This document shows, one piece after another, positions 8,575 through 17,788 of a stretch of 64,000 bases of DNA. The notes under the pieces are model-generated. The model was given only the letters and a program-made list of their open reading frames with translations. It did not search any database and had not been told where the DNA came from. Origin of the DNA: Limnobacter thiooxidans (GTDB lineage Bacteria; Pseudomonadota; Gammaproteobacteria; Burkholderiales; Burkholderiaceae_B). Position numbers and translations under genes: made by a program. Each line of letters starts with the position of its first letter. The first letter of the stretch is position 1. The stretch covers positions 1,178,001 through 1,242,000 of the forward strand of contig NZ_AP028947.1 in the NCBI RefSeq assembly GCF_036323495.1, in the 5' to 3' direction.

Positions 8575-10815
8575 TTAGTGCGCTGTTGTGCCCACCACTG
8601 GCAAGCGTGGCTTCGCAAACGCCCGACCTTTAACCCGCGTAACCCGTTCCACATACTCCAGCCGGCGTAGCGCCATCAGAATGCGTGCCAAATGCACACG
8701 GTCAGTTACCTGAATGGTGAAGTGAAGCAGCTTGCGGTAAGCGGTTTCATCGCTCATGGTCAGGTTGGTGATGTTGGCACCCGCATCAGACAAGGTGGCT
8801 GCAATGGTGGCCAAAGCGCCTTTCTCGTTGACTGCCTGCAAATCCACATTGACATCGAAGGGGCGGGTAATTTCAGGTGACCACTGCACATCCGTCCAAC
8901 GTTCAGGCTCTTTGCGAATCTGTTTGCGGGCTGTCTCACACTCATCGGTGTGAATGATCAAACCTGAGCCTTTTCGAACATAGCCTATGATGTTGTCACC
9001 GGGAATGGGCAAACAACACGGCGCCCGCTGAACCGACATGCCTTCTCCACCGTGAATCATGATGGGGGCACGTGCTTCACCAGTGTTGCCAGAAGGGGAA
9101 TCCACGCGGGCATCTGCACGGCCCATAGCAATCAGTACGCGGCGTGCCACCACTGGCGCCACTCGGCGCCCGGCGCCAATATCGGCAAGCAATTCGTCGC
9201 GGGTGCTGACTTGCGAGTCTTTTTGCAATCGGTCCCACACTTCATTGCTCAGGTTTTCCAGTTTGATCTGGTCAGCTTCCAGTGCCTGTTCAAGCAGCCG
9301 GCTACCCAAGCGAACGGTTTCTTCCAGGTTCATCGACTTCAGGTAATGCCGAATTTCCGACCTGGCCTTGCCTGACCGCACAAACCCAAGCCAAACCGGG
9401 TTGGGGCGGGAATGGGGTGCCGTGATAATTTCCACCACGTCGCCGCTTTTCAGCATGGTCCGCAATGGTTCGATCACCTGGTTCACCCGGGCTGCCACGC
9501 AGTGGTTGCCCACGTCGGTGTGCACGGCGTAGGCGAAGTCCACCACCGTGGCACCGCGCGGCAGGCTCATGATCTTGCCGTTGGGTGTGAACACATAAAC
9601 AGCATCGGGGAACAGGTCCACCTTGATGTGTTCAAGGAATTCAGCTGAATCGCCTGTCTGGTTCTGAATGTCCAGCAAACTTTGCAACAGGCGGTGGGTT
9701 TGGGTCTGAATGTTGTTCAGTGCCTCGCCTTCACCTTTGTACAGCCAGTGCGAAGCCACACCTTTTTCGGCCACCTTGTGCATTTCCTCGGTGCGAATCT
9801 GGAATTCAACCGGTGTGCCGTAAGGGCCAAGCAGCGTGGTGTGCAGGCTTTGATAGCCGTTCAGTTTGGGAATGGCAATGTAATCCTTGAATTTGCCAGG
9901 TACTGGCTTGAACAACTGGTGCAGCATACCCATCGCCATGTAGCAGCCGGGCATGTCTTTCACAACAACCCGGAAACCGTACACGTCCAGTACCTGTGAA
10001 AAGCTCAGGCGCTTTTCAATCATTTTGCGGTAAATGCCGTACAGCGCTTTTTCCCGACCGTAGACCTGGCATTCAATCTGTGCGTCGCTCAAGCACTTCT
10101 CGACCGCTTCCAAAATTTTTCCTACGACTTCGCGCCGGTTACCACGGGCCGCCAATACAGCTTTTTTTAACACCGCGTACCGCATGGGGTAAGCGTGCTG
10201 AAAGCTCAATTCCTGCAATTCGCGGAAAATTTCGTTCAGACCCAGGCGGTGGGCAATGGGAGCATAAATTTCGAGGGTTTCAAGGGCAATGCGGCGTTTC
10301 TTGGCGGGGCTCATGATGTCGAGCGTTCGCATATTGTGCAAACGGTCCGCCAGTTTCACCAGGATGACGCGCAAGTCGCGGGCCATGGCCAGCAGCATTT
10401 TTCGGAAGTTCTCAGCCTGCGCCTCTTCACGCGAGGAGAATTCCATTTTGTCCAGTTTGGACAGTCCGTCCACCAGGTCAGCCACCGAGGCGCCGAAGCG
10501 TTCAATGAGATCTTCCTTGGTGGTGCCGGAGTCCTCCATGACGTCGTGGAGCAGGGCGGCCTGCAAGGCTTGGCTGTCCAAACGCCAGGAGGCACACAAT
10601 TCAGCCACTGCAATTGGGTGGGTAACGTAAGGCTCACCTGTGGCTCGAAATTGCCCCAGGTGTGCAACGTCAGAAAACTTGTAAGCCTCGCGAACGCGCC
10701 GGATCTCGGCCTCCGGCAAGTAACTGGAGGCAAGTCCTATAAGCTGTGCGATAGAGACCACATCAGGTCTGTTTGGCTCAGGTTGAAGTTCTCTGGCTTG
10801 CATTGCCCCCCGCAT
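8575..10815 (-). CDS. spoT: bifunctional (p)ppGpp synthetase/hydrolase SpoT
   Basis: Controls the stringent-response alarmone. The N-terminal HD hydrolase site is intact (YVTHPI, H66; ALLHDVMED, H90-D91 and E94-D95). The synthetase domain follows (GREKALYGIYRKM...GYQSLHTTLLGP) and carries KFKD where bifunctional enzymes have the basic RxKD motif. TGS (AYAVHTDVGNHCVAARVN), helical, zinc-finger-like (RAPCCLPIPGD) and C-terminal ACT domains complete it. At 746 residues the length is normal. A start at ATG 10803 is an alternative. It probably shares transcription with minE upstream (38-bp gap) and lies downstream of gmk-rpoZ-minCDE. Confidence 0.95.
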   Translation of the reverse strand: MRGAMQARELQPEPNRPDVVSIAQLIGLASSYLPEAEIRRVREAYKFSDVAHLGQFRATGEPYVTHPIAVAELCASWRLDSQALQAALLHDVMEDSGTTKEDLIERFGASVADLVDGLSKLDKMEFSSREEAQAENFRKMLLAMARDLRVILVKLADRLHNMRTLDIMSPAKKRRIALETLEIYAPIAHRLGLNEIFRELQELSFQHAYPMRYAVLKKAVLAARGNRREVVGKILEAVEKCLSDAQIECQVYGREKALYGIYRKMIEKRLSFSQVLDVYGFRVVVKDMPGCYMAMGMLHQLFKPVPGKFKDYIAIPKLNGYQSLHTTLLGPYGTPVEFQIRTEEMHKVAEKGVASHWLYKGEGEALNNIQTQTHRLLQSLLDIQNQTGDSAEFLEHIKVDLFPDAVYVFTPNGKIMSLPRGATVVDFAYAVHTDVGNHCVAARVNQVIEPLRTMLKSGDVVEIITAPHSRPNPVWLGFVRSGKARSEIRHYLKSMNLEETVRLGSRLLEQALEADQIKLENLSNEVWDRLQKDSQVSTRDELLADIGAGRRVAPVVARRVLIAMGRADARVDSPSGNTGEARAPIMIHGGEGMSVQRAPCCLPIPGDNIIGYVRKGSGLIIHTDECETARKQIRKEPERWTDVQWSPEITRPFDVNVDLQAVNEKGALATIAATLSDAGANITNLTMSDETAYRKLLHFTIQVTDRVHLARILMALRRLEYVERVTRVKGRAFAKPRLPVVGTTAH

Positions 10816-10852
10816 TTTTACAACTGTTACTACGACCTTCTATTGTGCAGGC

Positions 10853-11107
10853 TTACTTCTGGTCCGGCAAGACGATATTGACTTCAAGCATTTCCATGTT
10901 GCCTTGCTTTTGAAGATTGAACTTGATGTCCTCTTGGTCAATTTTGACGTATTTGGCGATGACTTGCATCAATTCATCCCGCATTTGGGGCAAAAAGTCC
11001 GGGCCATCCTGATCTATCCGTTCCCGGGCAATAATCAGGGAAAGTCGTTCTTTTGCAACATTGGCTGATTTTTTCTTTTCGCCAAACAGCATGCTGAGTA
11101 GTGACAT
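10853..11107 (-). CDS. minE: cell division topological specificity factor MinE
   Basis: Drives the pole-to-pole oscillation of MinCD that places the division septum. The 84-residue protein has the N-terminal MinD-contact/membrane segment ([22 protein letters not shown]) and the C-terminal dimer domain ([18 protein letters not shown]...LEVNIVLPD). The ATG at 11107 has a strong GGAGG site upstream and follows the minD stop by 4 bp; an in-frame upstream ATG at 11122 lies inside minD. Confidence 0.95.
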   Translation of the reverse strand: MSLLSMLFGEKKKSANVAKERLSLIIARERIDQDGPDFLPQMRDELMQVIAKYVKIDQEDIKFNLQKQGNMEMLEVNIVLPDQK

Positions 11108-11111
11108 GGCC

Positions 11112-11924
11112 TCAACCTCCAAACAGGCGCTTCAACAGACTGGGCTTCTCATAGTCTACGAATCGCAATGGTTTGGTTTCACCCAAAAAGCGTGAAATGC
11201 AGTCCTGGTAAGCCAGGGCAGCGTCGTTGTCTTCTGCGTGAATCACCGGCATGCCTTGGTTGGAAGCTTGCAACACGGTTTCTGATTCGGGAATCACCCC
11301 CAGCAATGGCACGCGAAGCAGGTCTGCCACGTCGGTGTAGCTCAGCATTTCACCGTCAGCAGCGCGTTTGGCTGAATAACGGGTTATTAGCAGGTGTTCC
11401 TTGACGGGTTCGCCACCTTCTTTGGCTCGCTTGCTTTTGGCTTGCAAAATACCAATGATGCGGTCGGAATCCCGAACCGAGGACACTTCCGGGTTGGTCA
11501 CCACAATGGCTTCATCCGCGAAGGTGAGTGCCATTACAGCTCCACGCTCAATGCCGGCCGGGCTGTCGCACACAATGTATTCAAAACCCATCTCGATCAA
11601 GTCTTTGATGACTTTTTCCACACCTTCTTCGGTCAGGGCGTCTTTGTCACGGGTTTGTGACGCCGGCAGGATCGATAGCATGGGGCAGTGTTTGTCTTTG
11701 ATCAGCGTTTGCTGCAGGGTGGCTTCCCCGTTGATCACGTTGACCAGGTCATAGACCACGCGGCGTTCACAGCCCATGATCAAGTCGAGGTTGCGCAGGC
11801 CCACATCAAAGTCGATAACGACTGTTTTAAAACCGCGCAGGGCCAGGCCCGCAGAGAAACTGGCGCTGGTCGTTGTTTTACCAACGCCACCCTTGCCGGA
11901 TGTAACAACAATGACTCGACTCAC
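11112..11924 (-). CDS. minD: septum site-determining ATPase MinD
   Basis: A membrane-cycling ATPase that recruits MinC. The deviant Walker A KGGVGKTT lies at residues 9-16, with [11 protein letters not shown] and [11 protein letters not shown] characteristic of the family, and a C-terminal amphipathic membrane-targeting helix (SLLKRLFGG). I use a GTG start at 11924 (protein [13 protein letters not shown]) because an AGGAG site sits 7 bases upstream and homologues begin there. The longer frame from 11990 overlaps the end of minC. Gene order is minC-minD-minE. Confidence 0.95.
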   Translation of the reverse strand: MSRVIVVTSGKGGVGKTTTSASFSAGLALRGFKTVVIDFDVGLRNLDLIMGCERRVVYDLVNVINGEATLQQTLIKDKHCPMLSILPASQTRDKDALTEEGVEKVIKDLIEMGFEYIVCDSPAGIERGAVMALTFADEAIVVTNPEVSSVRDSDRIIGILQAKSKRAKEGGEPVKEHLLITRYSAKRAADGEMLSYTDVADLLRVPLLGVIPESETVLQASNQGMPVIHAEDNDAALAYQDCISRFLGETKPLRFVDYEKPSLLKRLFGG

Positions 11925-11934
11925 AAATGGTCTC

Positions 11935-12750
11935 CTAGCGGATGTTGATGGCCTTGAGTCGCAATACTGCCGGCTCGGTGCCATGGTCAAGATGAATTAA
12001 GGTGGGTTTTGAACGGTTTTCTTCTGGAAAACCACCCTCGAATGTTAAGTAGTAACCAGCCACGGCAACCAGTTCCGCCTCAAAGCAGGTGGAAATGATT
12101 CTGGCCTGTGTATCGCCGGCTGCCCCGGCCAGGGCACGACCGCGCAATACACCGTAAACGTGCACATTGCCGTCAGCGATGACCTCTGCGCCAGCAGACA
12201 CTTGTCCCATGACAATCAGATCTGCACCTTGGGCATAAATTTTCTGGCCGCTGCGCACGGGCTGGTCAATCACCAGGGTGCGACGCGCACTGTCAAATTC
12301 AGGAACGTGTGGGTGTTCAGCTTGGTTTGCTTCGGCTTGATCTGGCGAATTGTCTGTTTCGGGTAGCTTATCCACCGCGGCTTTGCTTTTGTCATCAATG
12401 CTCGTTTCAGCCAATGGCGCAGTTTCTTCAGGCTCGACTGATGTAGTGCTGTTTTCAAAACGCAAACCCAGTGCTTCAGCCTGCACCTCCAGATTGTCCG
12501 AATTGCCGCGCACTTCCACCAGGTGAACCCCGGCGGCTTCCAGCAACTGGGCATAGGCTTTCAGCTCGACCGCATGTTCAGTCAATTCATTTTCAGGCCA
12601 GCTGCCAAAGTCCAGCACTGCGGGCTCGGCCGAATACACGCCAGGTGTAGGGCCAAGCCGCTTTTTGAGTGCTTCAAGTGATTCTTTTTGGGGGGCGGGC
12701 CGCAACGCGAAAGTCACCGCCTTGATTCGGGCGAACTTGATGTCAAGCAT
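11935..12750 (-). CDS. minC: septum site-determining protein MinC
   Basis: Division inhibitor that blocks FtsZ assembly away from mid-cell. An N-terminal FtsZ-interaction domain (about 1-105; [21 protein letters not shown]) is joined by a roughly 60-residue acidic Ser/Glu/Asp-rich linker to the C-terminal beta-helix that binds MinD ([43 protein letters not shown]). ATG 12750 is my choice; a TTG at 12798 would add 16 residues. A terminator at 12815-12855 separates it from rpoZ, and its stop lies 10 bp before the minD start. Confidence 0.93.
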   Translation of the reverse strand: MLDIKFARIKAVTFALRPAPQKESLEALKKRLGPTPGVYSAEPAVLDFGSWPENELTEHAVELKAYAQLLEAAGVHLVEVRGNSDNLEVQAEALGLRFENSTTSVEPEETAPLAETSIDDKSKAAVDKLPETDNSPDQAEANQAEHPHVPEFDSARRTLVIDQPVRSGQKIYAQGADLIVMGQVSAGAEVIADGNVHVYGVLRGRALAGAAGDTQARIISTCFEAELVAVAGYYLTFEGGFPEENRSKPTLIHLDHGTEPAVLRLKAINIR

Positions 12751-12814
12751 GGCGGAGCTGGGTTTGTTCAAGTGAGTCAAATTTCGGGAAATCAACAATA
12801 AAGACCTGTTTGAC

Positions 12815-12855
12815 GAACAAAGCCCGAGCCGTGTGCCGGTCTCGGGCTTTGTTTA
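12815..12855 (-). terminator. rho-independent terminator of gmk-rpoZ
   Basis: Perfect stem AGCCCGAG (12821-12828) / CTCGGGCT (12841-12848) with a 12-nt loop. On the minus strand it is followed by TTTGTT. It lies between the rpoZ stop (12874) and minC (12750), so the min genes probably have their own promoter. Confidence 0.7.
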
Positions 12856-12873
12856 AATGCATTTGCGCCCGGT

Positions 12874-13080
12874 TTAAATGGGCACGCGTTTCAGCATTTC
12901 GATGCCGATTTCGCCAGCAGCGATTTCACGTAGTGCTGTAACGGTGGGTTTGTCCTTGTCAGACTTTACCTTTGGAGTATGCCCTTGGGCCAGCATGCGT
13001 GCGCGGTAGGTGGCGCACAGGGCCATGTCGAAACGGTTAGGGATCTTTTTCAAGCAATCTTCAACGGTGATGCGGGCCAT
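12874..13080 (-). CDS. rpoZ: RNA polymerase omega subunit
   Basis: Small assembly and ppGpp-binding subunit of RNA polymerase, 68 residues. The family core is present: [19 protein letters not shown], then [11 protein letters not shown] and [13 protein letters not shown]. It follows gmk by 9 bp on the same strand, the classic gmk-rpoZ pair. In many proteobacteria spoT comes next; here a terminator and minCDE intervene. Confidence 0.96.
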   Translation of the reverse strand: MARITVEDCLKKIPNRFDMALCATYRARMLAQGHTPKVKSDKDKPTVTALREIAAGEIGIEMLKRVPI

Positions 13081-13089
13081 CTGGTGTCC

Positions 13090-13737
13090 TTACAGTCCAA
13101 TACTTTTGAGTTGCGCCCCGTGGCGCGCCATTTGCTGATTGAAACGGCAACGGGATGCGAAGACGATCGATTTCAGCTCAAGCAAGGCCTGTGTGAAATC
13201 ATCGTTAAGGATAACATAATCGAAGCGTGTCGCCTGCTCGATCTCCCGTTGCGCGGCACCCATTCGCTTCAAAATCACCTCTTCGCTGTCAGTTCCCCGT
13301 CCACGCAGGCGTTTTTCCAGTTCTTCCATGCTAGGCGGCAAAATAAAAATGGACACTACATTGTCCACTTTTCGAACCACCTGTTCAGCGCCTTGCCAAT
13401 CAATCTCCAGCAGCACATCCCGGTCTATCGCCATTTGGTTTTCTACCCAGCTTCGTGATGTGCCGTAATAGTTGCCATGCACATGCGCCCATTCCAGAAA
13501 GCCGTCTTCATCCCGGATGGTTTCAAATTCGGTTTGAGAAATGAAGTGGTAATCCTTGCCGTCCACCTCACCGATTCTCGCTTTTCTGGTGGTGTTTGAA
13601 ATGGACAGCCCAACGCCCTGAACTTCGGCCAGCAGCGCTTTCACCAGAGATGATTTTCCAGCCCCAGACGGGGCGCTCACAATGAAAAGGCTGCCGGAGT
13701 AATGCGGCTTTCGTGCAGGTTGTTCGTGCTTGCTCAT
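13090..13737 (-). CDS. gmk: guanylate kinase
   Basis: Phosphorylates GMP to GDP. The P-loop is SAPSGAGKSSLV (residues 21-32). GMP-binding residues are in the SNTTRKARIGEVDGKDYHFI stretch, and ILEIDWQGAEQV-type and lid segments (IFILPPSMEELEKRLRGRGTD) follow. Start ATG 13737, 215 residues. The N-terminus carries about 15 extra residues before the first strand, not unusual in betaproteobacteria. Confidence 0.96.
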   Translation of the reverse strand: MSKHEQPARKPHYSGSLFIVSAPSGAGKSSLVKALLAEVQGVGLSISNTTRKARIGEVDGKDYHFISQTEFETIRDEDGFLEWAHVHGNYYGTSRSWVENQMAIDRDVLLEIDWQGAEQVVRKVDNVVSIFILPPSMEELEKRLRGRGTDSEEVILKRMGAAQREIEQATRFDYVILNDDFTQALLELKSIVFASRCRFNQQMARHGAQLKSIGL

Positions 13738-13911
13738 TCAGTTGACAACAAATTGATCTGCGAAGTCCCGATTCTATGCCAAATCACGCCCATTCAGTGC
13801 TTCTCGCCCAAATGGCGGGGGTTGAAGGGCAAAGCAGAACGGACATTCACTGAACCGCGAGCCCTTTGGAGCTACTTAGTCGTCCTCAACAGATTTCAAG
13901 GAGTTCGTGTC

Positions 13912-14739
13912 ATGCAGTTTCAGCCATTGGATCGCGGCACTCAATACAACATGCAGGGTGGGTTGTGGGGACTTGAAATTTCCCAACAACAAACAAGGTA
14001 TGAAGGGGAAGATTCCTGCGAGGAGTTCCGGCAGGCACCAATGCCGTCCATCCTGCCTTTGATGAGCGAGGCTGCCAGCAGTATCTGGTCTGGCACTTCA
14101 TTGGGAGGCCGTTGCAGCATCCTGAAAGGTATGCGGCATGATCTGGCCAGTGCTGTCAATCTGACGACTGGTGAAGCTTATCGATCTGATCTGCCCCACC
14201 GGCTAATGATTGAGGCCAATTCACCCCACGCCAATGAATCCAGTCAGCGAATTGTGGCCAGTCTGTTGGCCATGCAACTGATCGGGGCCGGTTACAAGGT
14301 GAATCATGGCTGCGCGCTCCGCATGGGCGAACCTGCTGGCAAACCCATTTTGGGGACAGTCGACGGATTTCAGGGCAACGGCCTTGCGGGGGTGGTGCTG
14401 CATGGGATGGACACCAGGCCGAACTCTGTCCAGAAAACAATCCGTTTCATGGAGGCTGTTCGGGGCTTGGCCCGTGAATACCTGGGAACCCACAAGTTGC
14501 TGTTTCACCCCCCAGCAAACTTGGGCGCCTCTGATCAACTGGCTCATCGGGCCCGTTTAACCCTGCTGGCCGCTACACCTCAGAGATTGCAGGCCAACAG
14601 ACAGTTGGTGACCGGCTTGCTGGACAAACTGGACCGGTTTGAGCAGAACGGTATTGCAGGCAATCCCGAGTTTTCCGAGGATCTGGTCAGTGAGGTGTCA
14701 GGGCTGGTCTATCTTGCGGATCAACTTTTAACAGGCTAG
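13912..14739 (+). CDS. uncharacterised protein (275 aa)
   Basis: No family recognised. The ATG at 13912 is supported by AAGGAG 8 bases upstream; the open frame from 13702 is antisense to gmk and discarded. The protein looks soluble and globular with no signal peptide or membrane segment. It is Met/Gln/Gly-rich at the start, with a central alpha/beta-like part (GKPILGTVDGFQGNGLAGVVLHGMD) and a helical C-terminal third (ARLTLLAATPQRLQANRQLVTGLLDKLDRFEQ). It sits between gmk and yicC on the opposite strand, a place usually without a gene in relatives, so it is a candidate lineage-specific acquisition. Confidence 0.7.
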   Translation: MQFQPLDRGTQYNMQGGLWGLEISQQQTRYEGEDSCEEFRQAPMPSILPLMSEAASSIWSGTSLGGRCSILKGMRHDLASAVNLTTGEAYRSDLPHRLMIEANSPHANESSQRIVASLLAMQLIGAGYKVNHGCALRMGEPAGKPILGTVDGFQGNGLAGVVLHGMDTRPNSVQKTIRFMEAVRGLAREYLGTHKLLFHPPANLGASDQLAHRARLTLLAATPQRLQANRQLVTGLLDKLDRFEQNGIAGNPEFSEDLVSEVSGLVYLADQLLTG

Positions 14740-14781
14740 CGGTTTTCCTGGTAAGCCTGCGAAAGAATGCGTGCGCTGGGT

Positions 14782-15711
14782 TTACTCAATGTTTTGCACC
14801 TGCTCCCGGAACTGCTCGACCAGTACCTTCAGATCAATACTGGCTTGTGTTTGAGCAATGGCGTGGGCCTTGCTGCCCAGGGTGTTGGCTTCCCTGTTCA
14901 GTTCCTGGGTCACGAAATCGAGCCGTTTGCCGATCACGCCGCCTTTTTTCAGGATGCGCCGTACCTCGGTGAAATGAGTCTGCAAGCGTTCCACTTCTTC
15001 TTTCACATCAATGCGCACACTGTGCAGTGCCACTTCGTGCTTGATCCGTTCTTCCAGGTCTTCCACCGTCAGGTGGCTGGCCTTGTCCGCAATGATTTTG
15101 TCGAAGGCTTCCGTCATGCGTTCCCGAATTTTGCCTTCGTAGTGGGCCAAAAACTGGGGCAGCATCGGCAACAGGCTGTTCACAATGGCTTCCATCCCAT
15201 CCACTTTTTCGAGCAACACGGCAGCCAGGCCAGCACCTTCCCGTTCCCGGCTTTGCTTGAGCGCCTCAATGGCTTGGTCGCACAAGGTGGCAATGGTTTC
15301 CTGAAGTTCTTCCCCGCTTAGGCTGTTGTCTTCCACCACGCCAGGCCAGCTGAGGACATCCGTAATCCGGAAACCCCCCGCCTTGGGCAAGGCGCTCTGT
15401 ATGGTTGATTCCAGTGCGGCCAGTTGGCGAACCTGTTCAAGGTCCACCTTCGGAATGCGTTTTTCACCTTCGGCCCGACCCCATGAAATGCGGCATTCCA
15501 CCTTGCCACGGCTGAGCGCATTCATCAGCTTTTCCCGAATCAGTGGTTCCAGCATGCGCAAGTCATCGGCCATGCGAAAGTTCAAGTCCAGAAAACGGGA
15601 ATTCACGCTGCGCAATTCCATGCTCAGGTTGCCGGCACGCGTGGTGCTCTGGGCGTTCGCAAAGCCTGTCATGCTGTGCACTGCTGCGGTGTTTTTACTG
15701 TCCTTGCTCAT
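14782..15711 (-). CDS. yicC: YicC-family endoribonuclease
   Basis: Members of this family are reported endoribonucleases involved in RNA decay. The N-terminal YicC_N signature HSMTGFANAQ and the RSVNSRFLDLNFRM segment are intact, as is the C-terminal DUF1732 region (EEVERLQTHFTEVRRIL...GKRLDFVTQELNREANTLGSKA). At 309 residues it is slightly long because of about ten extra N-terminal residues. It is convergent with the orphan gene ending 42 bp away and divergent from dinB. Confidence 0.93.
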   Translation of the reverse strand: MSKDSKNTAAVHSMTGFANAQSTTRAGNLSMELRSVNSRFLDLNFRMADDLRMLEPLIREKLMNALSRGKVECRISWGRAEGEKRIPKVDLEQVRQLAALESTIQSALPKAGGFRITDVLSWPGVVEDNSLSGEELQETIATLCDQAIEALKQSREREGAGLAAVLLEKVDGMEAIVNSLLPMLPQFLAHYEGKIRERMTEAFDKIIADKASHLTVEDLEERIKHEVALHSVRIDVKEEVERLQTHFTEVRRILKKGGVIGKRLDFVTQELNREANTLGSKAHAIAQTQASIDLKVLVEQFREQVQNIE

Positions 15712-15788
15712 TTGGGGCCTGTGCGTGTGTGTCGATGTTGCATGGATTGTAAACTCTGCGTTGTGGTGTGTTTTAGCTGAGGGTGCTT

Positions 15789-16991
15789 TTGTCGGGTCGA
15801 ATCATTGCCCATCTGGACATGGATGCGTTTTATGCCAATGCCGAACTGGTGCGCAACCCGGCCTTGAAAGGTCTGCCTGTGGCCGTGGGTGGTCGCCGGG
15901 GCATGCAGCCTTTGGCTGGCCAGCAATTTCCCACTTTGGCACAGTACGAAGGGCGTGGGGTGTTGACTACGGCCAATTACGAAGCACGCGCGCTGGGCTT
16001 GCATTCTGCCATGCCCACCATGAAAGCAGCCAAGCTGGCGCCCCACGCCATTCTGTTGCCTGCAGATTTTGACTGGTACAAAACCCTGTCGCGCCAGTTC
16101 AAAACAGCAGTTCGGGATTTGGCACCCAATGTGGAAGACCGTGGCATCGATGAAATCTACATCGATCTGACCGAGGAAACCGGCGGCAAATTTGATGCCG
16201 CCATCGACTTGGCTCTCAAGTTGAAGGCTGCTGTAACCCAGGCCACCGGCGGTATGACCTGTTCGGTGGGCTTGTCCGAGAACAAGCTGACCTCCAAGAT
16301 TTGTTCCGACCTGCAAAAGCCCAATGGCTTGAGTGTGGTCAGGCCCGAGCATTTTCAGGACATTATTTGGCCCTTGGCGGTGGGCAAAATCAATGGCGTG
16401 GGCCCCAAGGCGCAGGAAAAGCTCAACGCCATGGGTGTGAACACCATTGCCCAACTCGCAGCGCAGCCCCTCGAATTGCTTCGAGAGCGCTTTGGTGAAA
16501 GTTACGGGCTTTGGATGCACGAAAGTGCGCACGGCATCGACCGGCGTGAAGTCACCCTGTATTCCGAGCCCAAAAGCATCAGCCGCGAAACCACGTTTGA
16601 GCAGGACATGCACGTGCGCAGGCACAGGGACAATTTGACCCAAGTGCTGCTTCATCTTGCAGACCGCTTGTCTCAAGACCTGGCCCGCAAACAGCGCCTC
16701 GCCAAAACCATTGGGGTGAAGGTGCGCTTCGCCGATTTCAAATCCTTGACGCGAGACATTACGACGGGCGCAGTGGTGGGCAGTGCCGATGACATCTTGC
16801 AGGCGGCGCGGGCCTGTCTGAAAAAAATCCCGTTTGAGCAAAAGGGCGCCCATTCCACAATTCGCTTGTTGGGCATCAAGGCCAGCCACCTGATCAGCCC
16901 AGCCGATGCAGCGCTTGAACAGGCGGCCTTGGAAAGCCGCAAGTCCAAAGGGCAAGCCCAACTGTTTCTCGACCTTGAAGATGCGCCATAA
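15789..16991 (+). CDS. dinB: DNA polymerase IV
   Basis: Error-prone Y-family translesion polymerase. The metal-binding residues are visible in IIAHLDMDAFYANAE and the DE pair of RGIDEIYIDLT; the fingers/thumb helix-hairpin-helix is NGVGPKAQEKLNAMG and the little-finger domain begins near SRETTFEQDM. The start is uncertain: TTG 15789 has GAGGG at ideal spacing, GTG 15783 is the alternative. At about 400 residues it is longer than E. coli Pol IV because of a C-terminal tail (ESRKSKGQAQLFLDL) similar to a beta-clamp-binding peptide. No LexA box is obvious upstream. Confidence 0.9.
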   Translation: MSGRIIAHLDMDAFYANAELVRNPALKGLPVAVGGRRGMQPLAGQQFPTLAQYEGRGVLTTANYEARALGLHSAMPTMKAAKLAPHAILLPADFDWYKTLSRQFKTAVRDLAPNVEDRGIDEIYIDLTEETGGKFDAAIDLALKLKAAVTQATGGMTCSVGLSENKLTSKICSDLQKPNGLSVVRPEHFQDIIWPLAVGKINGVGPKAQEKLNAMGVNTIAQLAAQPLELLRERFGESYGLWMHESAHGIDRREVTLYSEPKSISRETTFEQDMHVRRHRDNLTQVLLHLADRLSQDLARKQRLAKTIGVKVRFADFKSLTRDITTGAVVGSADDILQAARACLKKIPFEQKGAHSTIRLLGIKASHLISPADAALEQAALESRKSKGQAQLFLDLEDAP

Positions 16992-17029
16992 TGCCGCACG
17001 ATGAATCGACATGCACTGGAGAGATTTGA

Positions 17030-17779
17030 ATGAGCAACACCCCCAGCCAAACCCCAAACGCCGCCCGCCCCGATGGTCGCACCCCCCAGAACCTTCGCAC
17101 AATCAGCCTTGAGCGCAATTACACCAAGCATGCGGAAGGCTCGGTCATGGTTCGTTTCGGTGACACCCACGTATTGTGTACCTGTTCGGTTGAAGACAAG
17201 GTGCCTGGTTTTCTGCGAGGTCAAAACCAGGGTTGGCTGACCGCTGAATACGGCATGTTGCCCCGTTCAACCCATTCCCGCATGGATCGCGAAGCGGCTC
17301 GCGGCAAGCAAAGCGGCCGCACGCAGGAAATCCAGCGCTTGATTGGCCGTGCCCTGCGCGCAGCCGTGGACTTGACCAAGTTGGGTGAACGCACTTTGAA
17401 AATTGACTGCGATGTGATTCAAGCCGATGGTGGCACACGCACTGCGTCCATTACCGGTGCCATGGTGGCGGTGGCCGATGCTGTGGGCAAGTTGATTGCC
17501 AGCGGTGCCTTGGTTGAAAACCCAATCAAGCAATTTGTGGCTGCGGTTTCTGTGGGTGTGGTCAACGGCCAGGTGGTGCTTGATTTGAACTACGATGAAG
17601 ACTCCACCTGCGAAACCGATTTGAATGTGGTGATGACCGAGAAAGGTGGTTTTGTGGAAGTGCAGGGCACAGCCGAAGGCGATGCATTCAGCCGCGAAGA
17701 ATTGAACGGGATGCTCGATTCCGCAGCCCAAGGCATAACTGAATTGGTGCGCTTGCAAAAAGCGGCCTTGCAAGCTTGA
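17030..17779 (+). CDS. rph: ribonuclease PH
   Basis: Phosphorolytic 3'-5' exonuclease that trims tRNA 3' ends. Core motifs are present: [24 protein letters not shown], then [32 protein letters not shown], the phosphate-binding [20 protein letters not shown] and [15 protein letters not shown]. At 249 residues it is slightly long owing to an N-terminal Thr/Pro-rich extension of about a dozen residues. It begins an rph-rdgB-hemW run on the plus strand (gaps of 9 and 18 bp). Confidence 0.95.
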   Translation: MSNTPSQTPNAARPDGRTPQNLRTISLERNYTKHAEGSVMVRFGDTHVLCTCSVEDKVPGFLRGQNQGWLTAEYGMLPRSTHSRMDREAARGKQSGRTQEIQRLIGRALRAAVDLTKLGERTLKIDCDVIQADGGTRTASITGAMVAVADAVGKLIASGALVENPIKQFVAAVSVGVVNGQVVLDLNYDEDSTCETDLNVVMTEKGGFVEVQGTAEGDAFSREELNGMLDSAAQGITELVRLQKAALQA

Positions 17780-17788
17780 GGAAATAAG

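Noticed and set aside
8575..10815. spoT as a monofunctional enzyme
   Set aside because: The HD site (HDVMED) is intact and the synthetase loop has KFKD rather than the acidic motif. The monofunctional form is the other gene, at 44059-46353.
15708..17102. 464-codon minus-strand open frame over dinB
   Set aside because: It is antisense to a clear DNA polymerase IV gene and has His/Gln/Gly-rich composition typical of shadow frames. The same applies to the 467-codon frame at 17267-18670 over rph-rdgB.
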